From Flavobacterium sp. (lineage in GTDB: Bacteria; Bacteroidota; Bacteroidia; Flavobacteriales; Flavobacteriaceae), in contig JAGOAF010000026.1 in assembly GCA_017984035.1 (NCBI GenBank), forward strand, positions 1 to 20,309: a stretch of 20,309 nt of DNA, given 5' to 3'. The notes below the pieces were generated by a model. That model did not search any database and had not been told where the DNA came from. It saw only the letters and a program-made list of their open reading frames with translations. This document shows, one piece after another, positions 1-8,135 of this stretch (positions within the stretch are counted from its first letter, which is position 1; each line of letters begins with the position of its first letter). The position numbers and the translations under genes are program-made.

Positions 1-1
1 T

Positions 2-700
2 GAAGTTGAAAAAATCAATTTTAAAACACTCGCTTACAAAGGAATATTATCGGGGGTGTTAAAAGTATCTGTTGTATCCACAGGTAAGTATGTTATGCCA
101 TATTTTTTGAGTGATTTCCTAAATTCAAACAATGGTATTGAGCTTGATATGGATGTTACCAATAAATCAAAAGTGATTAAAGCTTTGAAAAATAATGAAG
201 TTGATTTTGCATTAGTTTCAAATCTTCCTGGAGAAATCAATGTTGAATCTGAAACATTAATGCAAAATAAATTGTTTTTGGTAAGTAATAAACAGTATTT
301 GAATGATTCAAAATTATCAAGTAATGATGCTTTAATAGATTTTCCTTTAATCTATAGAGAAGAAGGTTCTGCTACAAGATTATATATGGAAAATTATTTT
401 TCAAAAAAAGGATATATTATTAAAAGCAAATTGCAATTAACTTCTAATGAAGCTGTAAAACAGGCTGTAATATCAGGGATTGGTTTGTCAATCATGCCGT
501 TAATTGGTTTGAAAAACGAATTGGAAAAAGGGGATTTAAAGATTATTCCTGCCAAAGGATTACCTATTGTGACCAATTGGAAATTAGTGTGGTTAAAAGG
601 CAAGAAAATGAGTCCGGTAGCGGCAGCTTATTTAGAGTACATCAGACTACAAAAAACAGTAATTAATGAAAATCAATTTTCATGGATTAATAATTATTAA
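2..700 (+). CDS. LysR-family transcriptional regulator, 3' part (effector-binding domain)
   Basis: The reading frame is open from base 2, so the gene begins outside the window and the DNA-binding helix-turn-helix is not visible. The 232 visible codons form the periplasmic-binding-protein-like effector domain of LysR regulators. It opens with a linker and the strand GVLKVSVVSTGKYVMPYFL, then a 'VIKALKNNEVDFALVS' segment of the kind seen in LysR effector domains, and later 'AVKQAVISGIGLSIMP', the usual second-lobe motif. The GTG at 56 is internal and is not a start, because homologous sequence continues upstream of it. LysR proteins normally act as tetrameric activators that sense a small molecule. 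Their target is often the divergent neighbour, which here lies off the left edge, so no target or ligand can be named. The stop codon overlaps that of the converging gene. Confidence 0.88.
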   Translation, partial: EVEKINFKTLAYKGILSGVLKVSVVSTGKYVMPYFLSDFLNSNNGIELDMDVTNKSKVIKALKNNEVDFALVSNLPGEINVESETLMQNKLFLVSNKQYLNDSKLSSNDALIDFPLIYREEGSATRLYMENYFSKKGYIIKSKLQLTSNEAVKQAVISGIGLSIMPLIGLKNELEKGDLKIIPAKGLPIVTNWKLVWLKGKKMSPVAAAYLEYIRLQKTVINENQFSWINNY

Positions 701-702
701 TC
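685..702. repeat. 18-bp perfect palindrome across both convergent stop codons
   Basis: GATTAATAATTATTAATC reads the same on both strands and contains the stop codons of the LysR gene (698-700) and the convergent LETM1-like gene (697-699). Allowing a 4-nt loop, the stem is only 7 A/T-rich pairs with no adjacent U-tract, so it is a weak hairpin. No conventional terminator separates the two genes. Confidence 0.45.
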
Positions 703-1893
703 ATTCAGATTTTCATTAAATGCTGATGGAAGTAGGGTAGGAATGAACTTGATCAATATGGGTAACAACAAACTTCCTCCAGGTAATAGAAAAATAGTTA
801 AAGAGGGAATAGTTTTACAAATATCCAATAATTGTTTTTTAATTTTTTTCTTTTCTTTTTCATCCAAATCCCTGCTTGTTGAATGAGCTAACAATACCAT
901 AAGTTCTTTGCTTTGTACAATTTCTTTCACTAGGCGTGTTTTGTTACGTGCAATAAGAGTGACCACACTTTGCGTAGTTTGATCGTAAAAATGTTTAACG
1001 GGATTGGAATAATTAAAATAGGGTATTTCTTTTTTGTGCTTTGAAATGAAGAGATTCGTATCGTGAATACTTTGTTTTACAAACTCATTTGGCACAGCAA
1101 GAGCTTCGGCCAATTGGAATAGAAAACAAGATTCATTTGTTTCTAAAACGCCATCGTTCCACAGCGCCATTCCAGCTATATCAATTAGATAATTTTTTTC
1201 TAATTCATTGGTAAAAAAATCCAACTCTAGCGTTTCTAAACTCAAATTTGAGTTTTTAGAGAATTTACTATACCGTATAGATGCTTCAAAAAGTTTGATT
1301 AATAAGTCGTCGTATTGCGATTTATTGGTTTTGATTTTCAAAGCCAGAGTGACAATATTAACAATCGTTTCTTCAATTTTTTTGAGGTATTTTTCTGGGA
1401 TGGTTCCATGCATTAAATATTGGCGAAAGGCCAATACATCTATAAATAAAAGCGCATTGGTAACTAAATGAGAAAAGTTTTTACTGATGATGTTTTCATT
1501 AGTTTGAACTCGTTCGTCAATGAATTTTTCAAGTGTAAGTGAGGGGCTATTCTTTGGAAGTAATTTTTTAAACAAATTAAATTCTTCTGGATGCATCTCA
1601 TTATAAAAAGATACCGTTTCGGTAATGAATTCCTCCCAATTGGGTTGTTGTTTAGTAACACTATAAACACCTAAAAGACTATTCAATAAAGCTACTTTTG
1701 ACACTTCTTCTTTGAACCAACCTTTTATCGGAATAGCTAATTTGGTATTAAGTGAAATGATATGACCATAAACAAAACCGGTTTTTCTTATATCATTATA
1801 GAAAGAATTACTTTCAGTAACCAATTCCATTTTTGAAATCTGTTGTTCACTGAAAAATTTATCGATCCAACCGGGTACTGAAGGGTTTATCAT
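697..1893 (-). CDS. TerB-like / LETM1-like protein (LETM1-related biofilm-associated family)
   Basis: This 398-aa protein has no signal peptide. Residues about 235-285 resemble a TerB-like helical domain: 'IAGMALWNDGVLETNE' has the family's 'A.ADG...E' pattern, followed by 'LAEALAVP'. The C-terminus, residues about 345-392, resembles the LETM1 core. It is a basic, charged helix (KEKKKIKKQLLDICKTIPS) followed by a hydrophobic stretch and 'LLPILIKFIPTLLPSAF', close to the LETM1 pattern 'LLPV.LK.FPNMLPSTF'. LETM1 is a mitochondrial inner-membrane protein involved in K+/Ca2+/H+ exchange. I recall Bacteroidota proteins of this size annotated as LETM1-related biofilm-associated proteins, but the function here is unproven. 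The ATG at 1893 lies about 19 nt below a good -7 element. The stop overlaps the convergent LysR gene by 4 bp. Confidence 0.72.
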   Translation of the reverse strand: MINPSVPGWIDKFFSEQQISKMELVTESNSFYNDIRKTGFVYGHIISLNTKLAIPIKGWFKEEVSKVALLNSLLGVYSVTKQQPNWEEFITETVSFYNEMHPEEFNLFKKLLPKNSPSLTLEKFIDERVQTNENIISKNFSHLVTNALLFIDVLAFRQYLMHGTIPEKYLKKIEETIVNIVTLALKIKTNKSQYDDLLIKLFEASIRYSKFSKNSNLSLETLELDFFTNELEKNYLIDIAGMALWNDGVLETNESCFLFQLAEALAVPNEFVKQSIHDTNLFISKHKKEIPYFNYSNPVKHFYDQTTQSVVTLIARNKTRLVKEIVQSKELMVLLAHSTSRDLDEKEKKKIKKQLLDICKTIPSLTIFLLPGGSLLLPILIKFIPTLLPSAFNENLND

Positions 1894-1911
1894 TAACTTG
1901 AATTAAAAGCA

Positions 1912-1938
1912 CAAAGCTAGGTTTTTTTCTGGTTTCAA
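1912..1938 (-). promoter_or_regulatory. Predicted Bacteroidota-type promoter of the LETM1-like gene
   Basis: On the minus strand TAGCTTTG (1919-1912) matches the TAnnTTTG -7 consensus exactly. TTG (1938-1936) lies 16 nt upstream, slightly short of the usual 17-23. Transcription would start near 1905, giving a leader of about 12 nt. This is a motif match only. Confidence 0.5.
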
Positions 1939-1950
1939 AGATGAAATTAA

Positions 1951-1989
1951 AATTAAAAAACCGTTTTGTAAATGAATACAAAACGGTTT
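1951..1989 (-). terminator. Rho-independent terminator of sodC
   Basis: A perfect 13-bp inverted repeat has arms AAACCGTTTTGTA (1958-1970) and TACAAAACGGTTT (1977-1989) with a 6-nt loop. On the minus strand it is followed by TTTTTTAATT, and it begins about 20 nt after the sodC stop codon. Confidence 0.85.
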
Positions 1990-2010
1990 GATTTGTCAAA
2001 CTAATAATTG

Positions 2011-2535
2011 TTATTTTATTATAGCTGAACAAGCAACTCGTGCTCCAGAATTTCCAGTAGGCTGCGTTACAAAATCATCTGCTCCTTGGTGAACTATTAA
2101 GCCTTTGCCTAAAACATCTTTGGCAGGATCTCCACAACCTATGCACCATTCCTCAGTAGTCAAACTGATGGTTCCATTTCCATTTTCGTCAGCTGTAAAA
2201 TTTCCAATGTCACCTTTATGGTATTCTCCTTCTCCCCATTTACCGTGTTTTTTGAAGGTAGGGTTCCAATGACCTCCTGCCGAACTCCCATCAGCGGCAG
2301 AACAATCTGATTTTTCATGAATATGAATGGCATGAACACCCGGTTTAAGTCCAGTAAGTTTAGCTACAAAAGTGACTTTTCCTTTTTTCTCTGTAAAGCT
2401 TGCAGTTCCTGCAACTGAACTATTACTCTTTGGTTCAAAATTTAGTGCTAATTTTTTTATATCATTGGAATTGGCAGTTTTACAGCCAATAATTAAAGCA
2501 ATTAGTAAAGTGATTGATACAGCTATTTTTTTCAT
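2011..2535 (-). CDS. sodC: Cu/Zn superoxide dismutase, predicted lipoprotein
   Basis: The enzyme converts superoxide to oxygen and hydrogen peroxide outside the cytoplasm. It has 174 aa with a lipoprotein signal: MKK, a hydrophobic run and the lipobox IIGC, with Cys18 as the lipidation site. It is therefore probably anchored in the periplasm or at the cell surface. All metal ligands are present by alignment in my head: Cu by H71, H73, H89 and H149; Zn by H89, H97, H106 and D109. The intramolecular disulfide would join C78 and C169, and R166 is the active-site guide arginine in 'GNSGARVAC'. An additional CIGC pair (C131, C134) lies just before the last Cu ligand. The gene is monocistronic, with a terminator behind it and the fad operon terminator upstream. 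Only a weak -7-like element (TAACTTTA, 2568-2561) is seen upstream. Confidence 0.95.
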   Translation of the reverse strand: MKKIAVSITLLIALIIGCKTANSNDIKKLALNFEPKSNSSVAGTASFTEKKGKVTFVAKLTGLKPGVHAIHIHEKSDCSAADGSSAGGHWNPTFKKHGKWGEGEYHKGDIGNFTADENGNGTISLTTEEWCIGCGDPAKDVLGKGLIVHQGADDFVTQPTGNSGARVACSAIIK

Positions 2536-2609
2536 TTTATTTTATGTTTTTTTATTAGGATAAAGTTACACCTATTAGGAGAAATATGATCACTATATTC
2601 TTAAAATAT

Positions 2610-2643
2610 AAAAACCGCTCTGAAAACATTCAGAACGGTTTTT
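2610..2643 (-). terminator. Terminator of the fad operon
   Basis: Arms AAAAACCGCTCTGAA (2610-2624) and TTCAGAACGGTTTTT (2629-2643) enclose a 4-nt loop. The only non-Watson-Crick position is a G-U wobble on the minus strand, but a C-A mismatch on the plus strand, which fits use on the minus strand downstream of fadE. It lies in the 145-bp gap between sodC and fadE. Confidence 0.8.
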
Positions 2644-2680
2644 AAAACAAATTAAATTCAAACTAAAAACTATCTTTTGC

Positions 2681-4471
2681 TTAGAAGCAATATTTATTTT
2701 CGGCTACTAATTTTGCTGTAATAGTTTCTCTAAGTCCTACTACATTTGGCATGTTAGTGTATTTTGTAAATCGACGTAAACCCATTAACATCATGCGTTG
2801 TTCATCGCCTTCAGCAAATGAAACAATACCCTCTTTTCCTTTTTGAGTTACGATGTCAACTGCTTGATACAAATACAATCTAGCCATTGCAATTTGTTCT
2901 TGTACATTAGTTTCACCCTGTTTTTTGGCTAATTTCTCCGTACGTAAAACAGTACTTTCCGCCATATAGATTTCAATCAACATATCTGCTGCGGCCATTA
3001 ATAATTGTTGGTGTGCTTCTAAATCAGTTCCGAATTTCTGGATAGCACCACCCGCAACCATTAAAAAGGCTTTTTTCAATTTGCCAATCATTTCTTTTTC
3101 TTCCGAAAATAATTCAGAATAATCTGGAGTGTCAAAAGAAGGAATTCCCATTAATTCTTCTTGCACTTTCATGGCTGGACCTAATAAATCTACTTGTCCT
3201 TTCATGGCTTTTTTGATTAACATTCCAACGGAAAGCATTCTGTTAATTTCGTTTGTTCCTTCATATATACGCGCGATACGAGCATCTCTCCATGCAGATT
3301 CCATAGGAGTGTCCTCAGAGAATCCCATTCCGCCATACACTTGAATTCCTTCATCAGCACAATTTTGAACGTCTTCAGAAACGGCTACTTTTAGAATAGA
3401 ACATTCGATAGCAAATTCTTCAACTCCTTTCAATTCTGCTTCTTGATGTGAAACTCCCTCTGCTTCGCGTATTTTAATTCTTGTTTCAATATCTTGAGCA
3501 GCACGGTAGGTAGCACTTTCTCCTGCATAGGTTGAAGTTGCCATTTCGGCTAATTTCGCACGAATAGCACCAAAACTGGCGATAGGCGTGTTGAATTGCA
3601 CTCTGTCATTAGCATAACTGATTGCATTGGATGTAACACGACGTTGTGCGTCCAGACAAGCAGCAGCTAATTTAATTCGTCCCACATTCAAAGCATTCAT
3701 TGCTATTTTAAATCCGTTACCTCTTTCTGATAACATATTTGCAACAGGCACTTTAGTTTCGTTAAAAAATACTTGACGCGTTGATGAAGCACGAATTCCT
3801 AATTTATGTTCTTCTTCTCCAAAAGAGATTCCGTTGTCTTGAGTGTTTTCCAAGATGAACCCCGTAATGTTTTTGTCATCTTCAATTCGGGCAAAAACGA
3901 TGAATAGCGAACAAAATCCGGCATTAGAAATCCACATTTTTTGTCCAGTAATTTTGTAATGTGTTCCATCTTCAGACAAAACTGCTTTTGTTTTTCCTGA
4001 GTTGGCATCACTTCCCGCTCCGGGTTCAGTTAAGCAATAAGCGCCGAACCATTCTCCAGAAGCTAATTTTGGAACGTATTTTTGTTTTTGTTCTTCGGTT
4101 CCATACAAAGTAATTGGCATTGTGCCAATTCCAGTATGTGCACCAAAAGCCGTTGAAAATGAACCTGTAGCTCCCGAAATATAGTCACAAACCAAACAAG
4201 TATCCACAAATCCCATTCCCATTCCGCCATAAGCTTCAGGAACAGCAATGCTTAAGAAACCCATATCTCCTGCTTTACGCATGGTTTCTTCAGTTAATGC
4301 ATAGTCTTTCTTTTCAAATCGGTCTTTGAAAGGCCAAATTTCTTTGTCTACGAATTCTTTTACAGAATCTCGCATCATTAATTGTTCTTCAGAAAAATCT
4401 TCGGGTGTGAATATATTTTCACATTTTGTTTCTTTTACTAAAAACTGCCCGCCTCTGGTAATATCTTCCAT
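2681..4471 (-). CDS. fadE: Acyl-CoA dehydrogenase, FadE type
   Basis: This FAD enzyme oxidises acyl-CoA to trans-2-enoyl-CoA, the first step of beta-oxidation, and passes electrons to an electron-transfer flavoprotein (not in this window). It has 596 aa, longer than the roughly 380-aa MCAD type and close to the 594 aa of Bacillus subtilis FadE. The N-terminal and middle domains carry 'YCLTEPGAGSD' (145-155) and 'WISNAG' (180-185), the usual FAD and substrate contacts. 'GIQVYGGMGF' follows at 375-384. The catalytic base is Glu404 in 'RIYEGTNEI'. About 190 further residues form the C-terminal extension typical of this VLCAD-like group. It is the last gene of the operon, 39 bp after fadA, with a hairpin terminator behind it. 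Chain-length preference cannot be read from the sequence. Confidence 0.95.
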   Translation of the reverse strand: MEDITRGGQFLVKETKCENIFTPEDFSEEQLMMRDSVKEFVDKEIWPFKDRFEKKDYALTEETMRKAGDMGFLSIAVPEAYGGMGMGFVDTCLVCDYISGATGSFSTAFGAHTGIGTMPITLYGTEEQKQKYVPKLASGEWFGAYCLTEPGAGSDANSGKTKAVLSEDGTHYKITGQKMWISNAGFCSLFIVFARIEDDKNITGFILENTQDNGISFGEEEHKLGIRASSTRQVFFNETKVPVANMLSERGNGFKIAMNALNVGRIKLAAACLDAQRRVTSNAISYANDRVQFNTPIASFGAIRAKLAEMATSTYAGESATYRAAQDIETRIKIREAEGVSHQEAELKGVEEFAIECSILKVAVSEDVQNCADEGIQVYGGMGFSEDTPMESAWRDARIARIYEGTNEINRMLSVGMLIKKAMKGQVDLLGPAMKVQEELMGIPSFDTPDYSELFSEEKEMIGKLKKAFLMVAGGAIQKFGTDLEAHQQLLMAAADMLIEIYMAESTVLRTEKLAKKQGETNVQEQIAMARLYLYQAVDIVTQKGKEGIVSFAEGDEQRMMLMGLRRFTKYTNMPNVVGLRETITAKLVAENKYCF

Positions 4472-4510
4472 ACTAAAAATGTATTTATGTTTGCTAAATA
4501 GGTTGCTTAA

Positions 4511-5692
4511 TTATAAAATTTCGTAGATACCTGCAGAACCTTGTCCAGTTCCTACACACATACTCACGATTCCGTATTTGTTGCCACGACGCTTCATTTC
4601 ATCAAATAATTGTACTGATAATTTAGCTCCAGTACAACCTAATGGATGTCCTAAAGCAATAGCACCACCATTTACGTTTACGATTTCAGGATTCAATCCT
4701 AATTCTCGAACTACAGCTAAAGATTGCGAAGCAAAAGCTTCATTTAACTCAATTAAGTCAATATCATTTAATGTTAATCCAGCTTGCTTTAAGGCTTTAG
4801 GTATCGCTTTTACTGGACCAATTCCCATGATTCGTGGTTCTACACCAGCAGAAGCATAATTCACTAAGCGTGCAATTGGAGTAACCCCTAATTCTTTAAC
4901 CATTGCTTCGCTCATTACTAGAACAAAAGCAGCTCCGTCACTCATTTGTGATGAGTTACCGGCTGTCACACTTCCATCAGCTGAAAACACTGGTTTTAAA
5001 TTACCCAATGCAGCCAAATTTGTATCTGCTCTTGGGCCTTCATCTTTGGATACTGTATACGTTTTGGTTTCTTTCTTTCCGTTTTCGTTAATGAAGGTTT
5101 GCTCCACATTTATGGGTACAATTTGTTGGTCAAATTTTCCTTCAGCTTGGGCTTTTAATGCTTTTTGATGTGAGTTAAAAGCAAATTCATCTTGGTCCTC
5201 ACGAGAAATATTAAATTGTTTAGCTACAGCTTCAGCCGTTAATCCCATTCCCCAATAGTAGTCTTCATTTCCTGCAGCAGCAACGGCATAATCAGGGGTA
5301 GGTTTGTAACCTCCCATTGGAATAAACGACATACTTTCGGCACCACCAGCTATAATACAATCGGCCATACCACTTTGAATTTTAGCTGTTGCCATACCAA
5401 TAGTTTCTAAACCTGAGGCACAATATCTATTTACGGTAACACCAGGTACATCAGTAACTTTTAAACCCATTAATGAAATTAAACGACCAACATTTAAACC
5501 CTGTTCGGCTTCTGGCATGGCATTTCCTACCATCACATCGTCGATTCGTGATTTATCAAAATCAGGTAATTCATTCATCATAAATTGAATGGTTTCTGCT
5601 GCCAATTCATCAGGTCTTTTGAATCTAAAAACTCCTTTTGGCGCTTTGCCTACTGCAGTTCTGTAGGCTTTTACTATATATGCTGTTTTCAT
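4511..5692 (-). CDS. fadA: Acetyl-CoA C-acyltransferase (3-ketoacyl-CoA thiolase)
   Basis: This thiolase performs the last step of the beta-oxidation cycle: CoA-dependent cleavage of 3-ketoacyl-CoA into acetyl-CoA and an acyl-CoA two carbons shorter. The 393-aa length is standard. The acylated nucleophile is Cys91 in 'NRYCASG'. The other signatures are 'NEAFA' (N317-A321), '[10 protein letters not shown]' with His349, and the second active-site cysteine Cys379 in 'CVGTGQG'. It sits between fadN (52 bp upstream, with a small hairpin in the gap) and fadE (39 bp downstream), the same order as in B. subtilis fadNAE. A biosynthetic acetoacetyl-CoA thiolase role is less likely in this context, though the fold alone does not exclude it. 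Confidence 0.95.
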   Translation of the reverse strand: MKTAYIVKAYRTAVGKAPKGVFRFKRPDELAAETIQFMMNELPDFDKSRIDDVMVGNAMPEAEQGLNVGRLISLMGLKVTDVPGVTVNRYCASGLETIGMATAKIQSGMADCIIAGGAESMSFIPMGGYKPTPDYAVAAAGNEDYYWGMGLTAEAVAKQFNISREDQDEFAFNSHQKALKAQAEGKFDQQIVPINVEQTFINENGKKETKTYTVSKDEGPRADTNLAALGNLKPVFSADGSVTAGNSSQMSDGAAFVLVMSEAMVKELGVTPIARLVNYASAGVEPRIMGIGPVKAIPKALKQAGLTLNDIDLIELNEAFASQSLAVVRELGLNPEIVNVNGGAIALGHPLGCTGAKLSVQLFDEMKRRGNKYGIVSMCVGTGQGSAGIYEIL

Positions 5693-5709
5693 CTTTTATA
5701 TTTTTGGAA

Positions 5710-5728
5710 CACAGATGATCAATCTGTG
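5710..5728 (-). other. Intercistronic hairpin between fadN and fadA
   Basis: CACAGAT (5710-5716) and ATCTGTG (5722-5728) form a 7-bp perfect stem with a 5-nt loop in the 52-bp fadN-fadA gap. No U-tract follows on either strand, so it is unlikely to be a full terminator. It could affect mRNA processing or relative expression of the two genes. Confidence 0.4.
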
Positions 5729-5744
5729 ATATTGCATTAGATTA

Positions 5745-8135
5745 TTAATTACGTAGCGGTTTTCCTTTAGTTAACATAAATTGGATTCGTTCCAATGTTT
5801 TTCTCTCGGTACATAAACTCAAGAAAGCTTCACGCTCAATATCTAATAGGTATTGCTCGCTAACTAAAGTTGGTTCAGATAAATCGCCACCCGCCATAAC
5901 ATAGGCTAATTTGTTGGCAATTTTTCTATCGTGTTCAGAGATGTATTTACCAGCTTGCATTTGGTCAGTTCCCACTAAGAACATTCCAAGTGCTTGTTTT
6001 CCTAAAACTTTTACATCTTTTCTTTGAATAGGTTGGGTGTAACCTTGTTCAGCCATTTGAAGTGCCACTTGTTTAGCAACTGCAATTTGTCGGTCTTTAT
6101 TGACTACTACTATGTCTTTGCCTTTTTGTAAAACACCCATATCAAAAGCTTCATAAGCGGAGGTAGCTACTTTAGCCATTCCAATGGTCAGGAAGTATTC
6201 TTGTAACACGTTAAGTTCTACGTCGTTTTTGTGAAATAAATCCGAAGCACGTAAGGCCATTTCTTTGGAACCACCTCCACCCGGAATTACACCAACGCCA
6301 AATTCTACTAATCCAATATAGGTTTCAGCAGCTGCTACCACACGGTCGGCGTGCATGGTCATTTCGCAACCACCACCTAATGTCATTCCGTGAGGAGCAA
6401 CAATTACAGGAGTTGCTGAGTAACGCACGCGCATCATCGTGTCTTGGAACATTTTGATCGCCATGTTTAATTCGTCGTATTCTTGTTCGACAGCCATCAT
6501 GAAAATCATTCCAATATTGGCACCTACAGAGAAATTTGCTCCTTGATTTCCTATTACTAAACCATTGTATTCCTTTTCAGATAAATCGATTGCTTTATTA
6601 ATGGCTTGCAATACATCGCCACCAATCGTATTCATTTTGGATTGGAATTCTAGGTTTAATATTCCGTCACCTAAATGTTGAATTACAGCACCACTATTAC
6701 TCCAAACTTTTTTGCTTTCGCGAATATTATCTAGAATGATAAATGCATCTTGTCCAGGAACTTTAGTTTGTGATTTTGAAGGTATGTTGTAATAATAAGT
6801 CGCGCCTTCTTTTACAGTATAAAAACTAGTACTCCCTGATGTAATCATATCATTAACCCAAGCTGCTGGTGAATAACCTTCTGCTTTCATTAATTCAATT
6901 CCTTTTTCAACCCCAACGGCATCCCATATTTCGAATGGTCCATTTTCCCATCCAAAACCGGCCTTCATGGCATCGTCTATTTTATAAAAATCGTCTGAAA
7001 TTTCAGGGATTCGGTTCGAACAATAGGCAAACATAGCTGCGAAGTTTTTTCTGTAAAATTCACCTGCTTTGTCTTTTCCTTTTACTAACACTTTGAAACG
7101 ATCAATAGGCTTGTCAATAGTTTTGGTTAGCTCTAGGGTAGCAAAGGAAGTTCTTTTAGAGGCTCTATATTCTAAAGTATTTAAGTCTAAAGCTAAAATT
7201 TCTTTTCCTTCTTTTTTGTAAAAACCTTGACCAGTTTTACTTCCTAACCAATTATTTTCCATCATTTTGGAAATAAAATCAGGTAACTGGAACAAGTCGT
7301 GCGCTTCGTCGTTTGGACAGTTTTGATACAATCCGTTAGCTACATGAACCAAAGTATCTAAACCCACTACATCAACTGTTCTAAATGTAGCTGATTTTGG
7401 ACGACCAATAACCGGTCCGGTTAATTTATCTACTTCTTCAACAGTTAAGGCCATTTCTTTAACCAAATGGAACAAACTTTGGATACCAAAAATTCCAATT
7501 CGGTTTCCAATGAAGGCAGGAGTATCTTTGGCAACTACCGAAGTTTTTCCTAAAAACTTAGAACCATATTCAGTTAAGAAATCCAAGACTTCTGGATTAG
7601 TTTTTGGTCCAGGAATGATTTCGAATAATTTGAGGTAACGTGCTGGGTTAAAAAAGTGGGTTCCACAAAAATGCGCTTGAAAATCATCAGAACGGCCTTC
7701 ACTCATAAATTGAATTGGAATTCCAGAGGTATTTGAAGTAACTAAAGTACCTGGTTTTCTGTACTTGTCGATTTGTTCGAATACTAATTTTTTAATGTCC
7801 AATCGTTCTACTACAACTTCGATAATCCAATCGCAACTAGCCAATTTAGGCATGTCATCTGAAGTATTTCCAGTAGTTATGCGGTTGGCAAATTTTATAT
7901 TATAAATAGGAGATGGTTTCGATTTTAAGGCATTTGCCAAATGATCGTTAACCATCCTGTTGCGAACCACTTTACTTTCTAAAGTCAATCCTTTTTTTTC
8001 TTCCGCTTCGGTCAAAGAGTTGGGTACAATGTCTAAAAGTAAAACCTCTAATCCAATGTTAGCTAAATGACAGGCAATTCCAGAACCCATTATCCCAGAA
8101 CCTACAACCGCTACTTTTTTAATGATTCGTTTCAT
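5745..8135 (-). CDS. fadN: Bifunctional 3-hydroxyacyl-CoA dehydrogenase / enoyl-CoA hydratase, FadN type
   Basis: The protein carries out the two middle steps of beta-oxidation: hydration of enoyl-CoA and NAD-dependent oxidation of 3-hydroxyacyl-CoA. It has 796 aa. The dehydrogenase comes first: Rossmann motif GSGIMG (12-17), acidic NAD-ribose residue D35, E110, catalytic His160 in 'THFFNP', and a second helical domain to about residue 410 ('FGWENGPFEIWDAVG'). The crotonase-fold hydratase follows from about 465, with catalytic glutamates E591 ('LGGGCE') and E611 ('GLVE') and 'GVIPGGGG' after them. This is the reverse of E. coli FadB/FadJ and agrees with B. subtilis FadN (789 aa) in order and size. 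Its start lies inside the upstream regulator gene (17-bp overlap), implying translational coupling. Confidence 0.95.
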   Translation of the reverse strand: MKRIIKKVAVVGSGIMGSGIACHLANIGLEVLLLDIVPNSLTEAEEKKGLTLESKVVRNRMVNDHLANALKSKPSPIYNIKFANRITTGNTSDDMPKLASCDWIIEVVVERLDIKKLVFEQIDKYRKPGTLVTSNTSGIPIQFMSEGRSDDFQAHFCGTHFFNPARYLKLFEIIPGPKTNPEVLDFLTEYGSKFLGKTSVVAKDTPAFIGNRIGIFGIQSLFHLVKEMALTVEEVDKLTGPVIGRPKSATFRTVDVVGLDTLVHVANGLYQNCPNDEAHDLFQLPDFISKMMENNWLGSKTGQGFYKKEGKEILALDLNTLEYRASKRTSFATLELTKTIDKPIDRFKVLVKGKDKAGEFYRKNFAAMFAYCSNRIPEISDDFYKIDDAMKAGFGWENGPFEIWDAVGVEKGIELMKAEGYSPAAWVNDMITSGSTSFYTVKEGATYYYNIPSKSQTKVPGQDAFIILDNIRESKKVWSNSGAVIQHLGDGILNLEFQSKMNTIGGDVLQAINKAIDLSEKEYNGLVIGNQGANFSVGANIGMIFMMAVEQEYDELNMAIKMFQDTMMRVRYSATPVIVAPHGMTLGGGCEMTMHADRVVAAAETYIGLVEFGVGVIPGGGGSKEMALRASDLFHKNDVELNVLQEYFLTIGMAKVATSAYEAFDMGVLQKGKDIVVVNKDRQIAVAKQVALQMAEQGYTQPIQRKDVKVLGKQALGMFLVGTDQMQAGKYISEHDRKIANKLAYVMAGGDLSEPTLVSEQYLLDIEREAFLSLCTERKTLERIQFMLTKGKPLRN

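Noticed and set aside
56..700. LysR gene starting at GTG 56
   Set aside because: The frame is open to base 2 and the upstream residues fit the LysR linker, so the gene is truncated by the window edge rather than starting there.
5710..5728. fadN-fadA hairpin as an intrinsic terminator
   Set aside because: No U-tract follows on the minus strand, and fadA/fadE would be left without a promoter.
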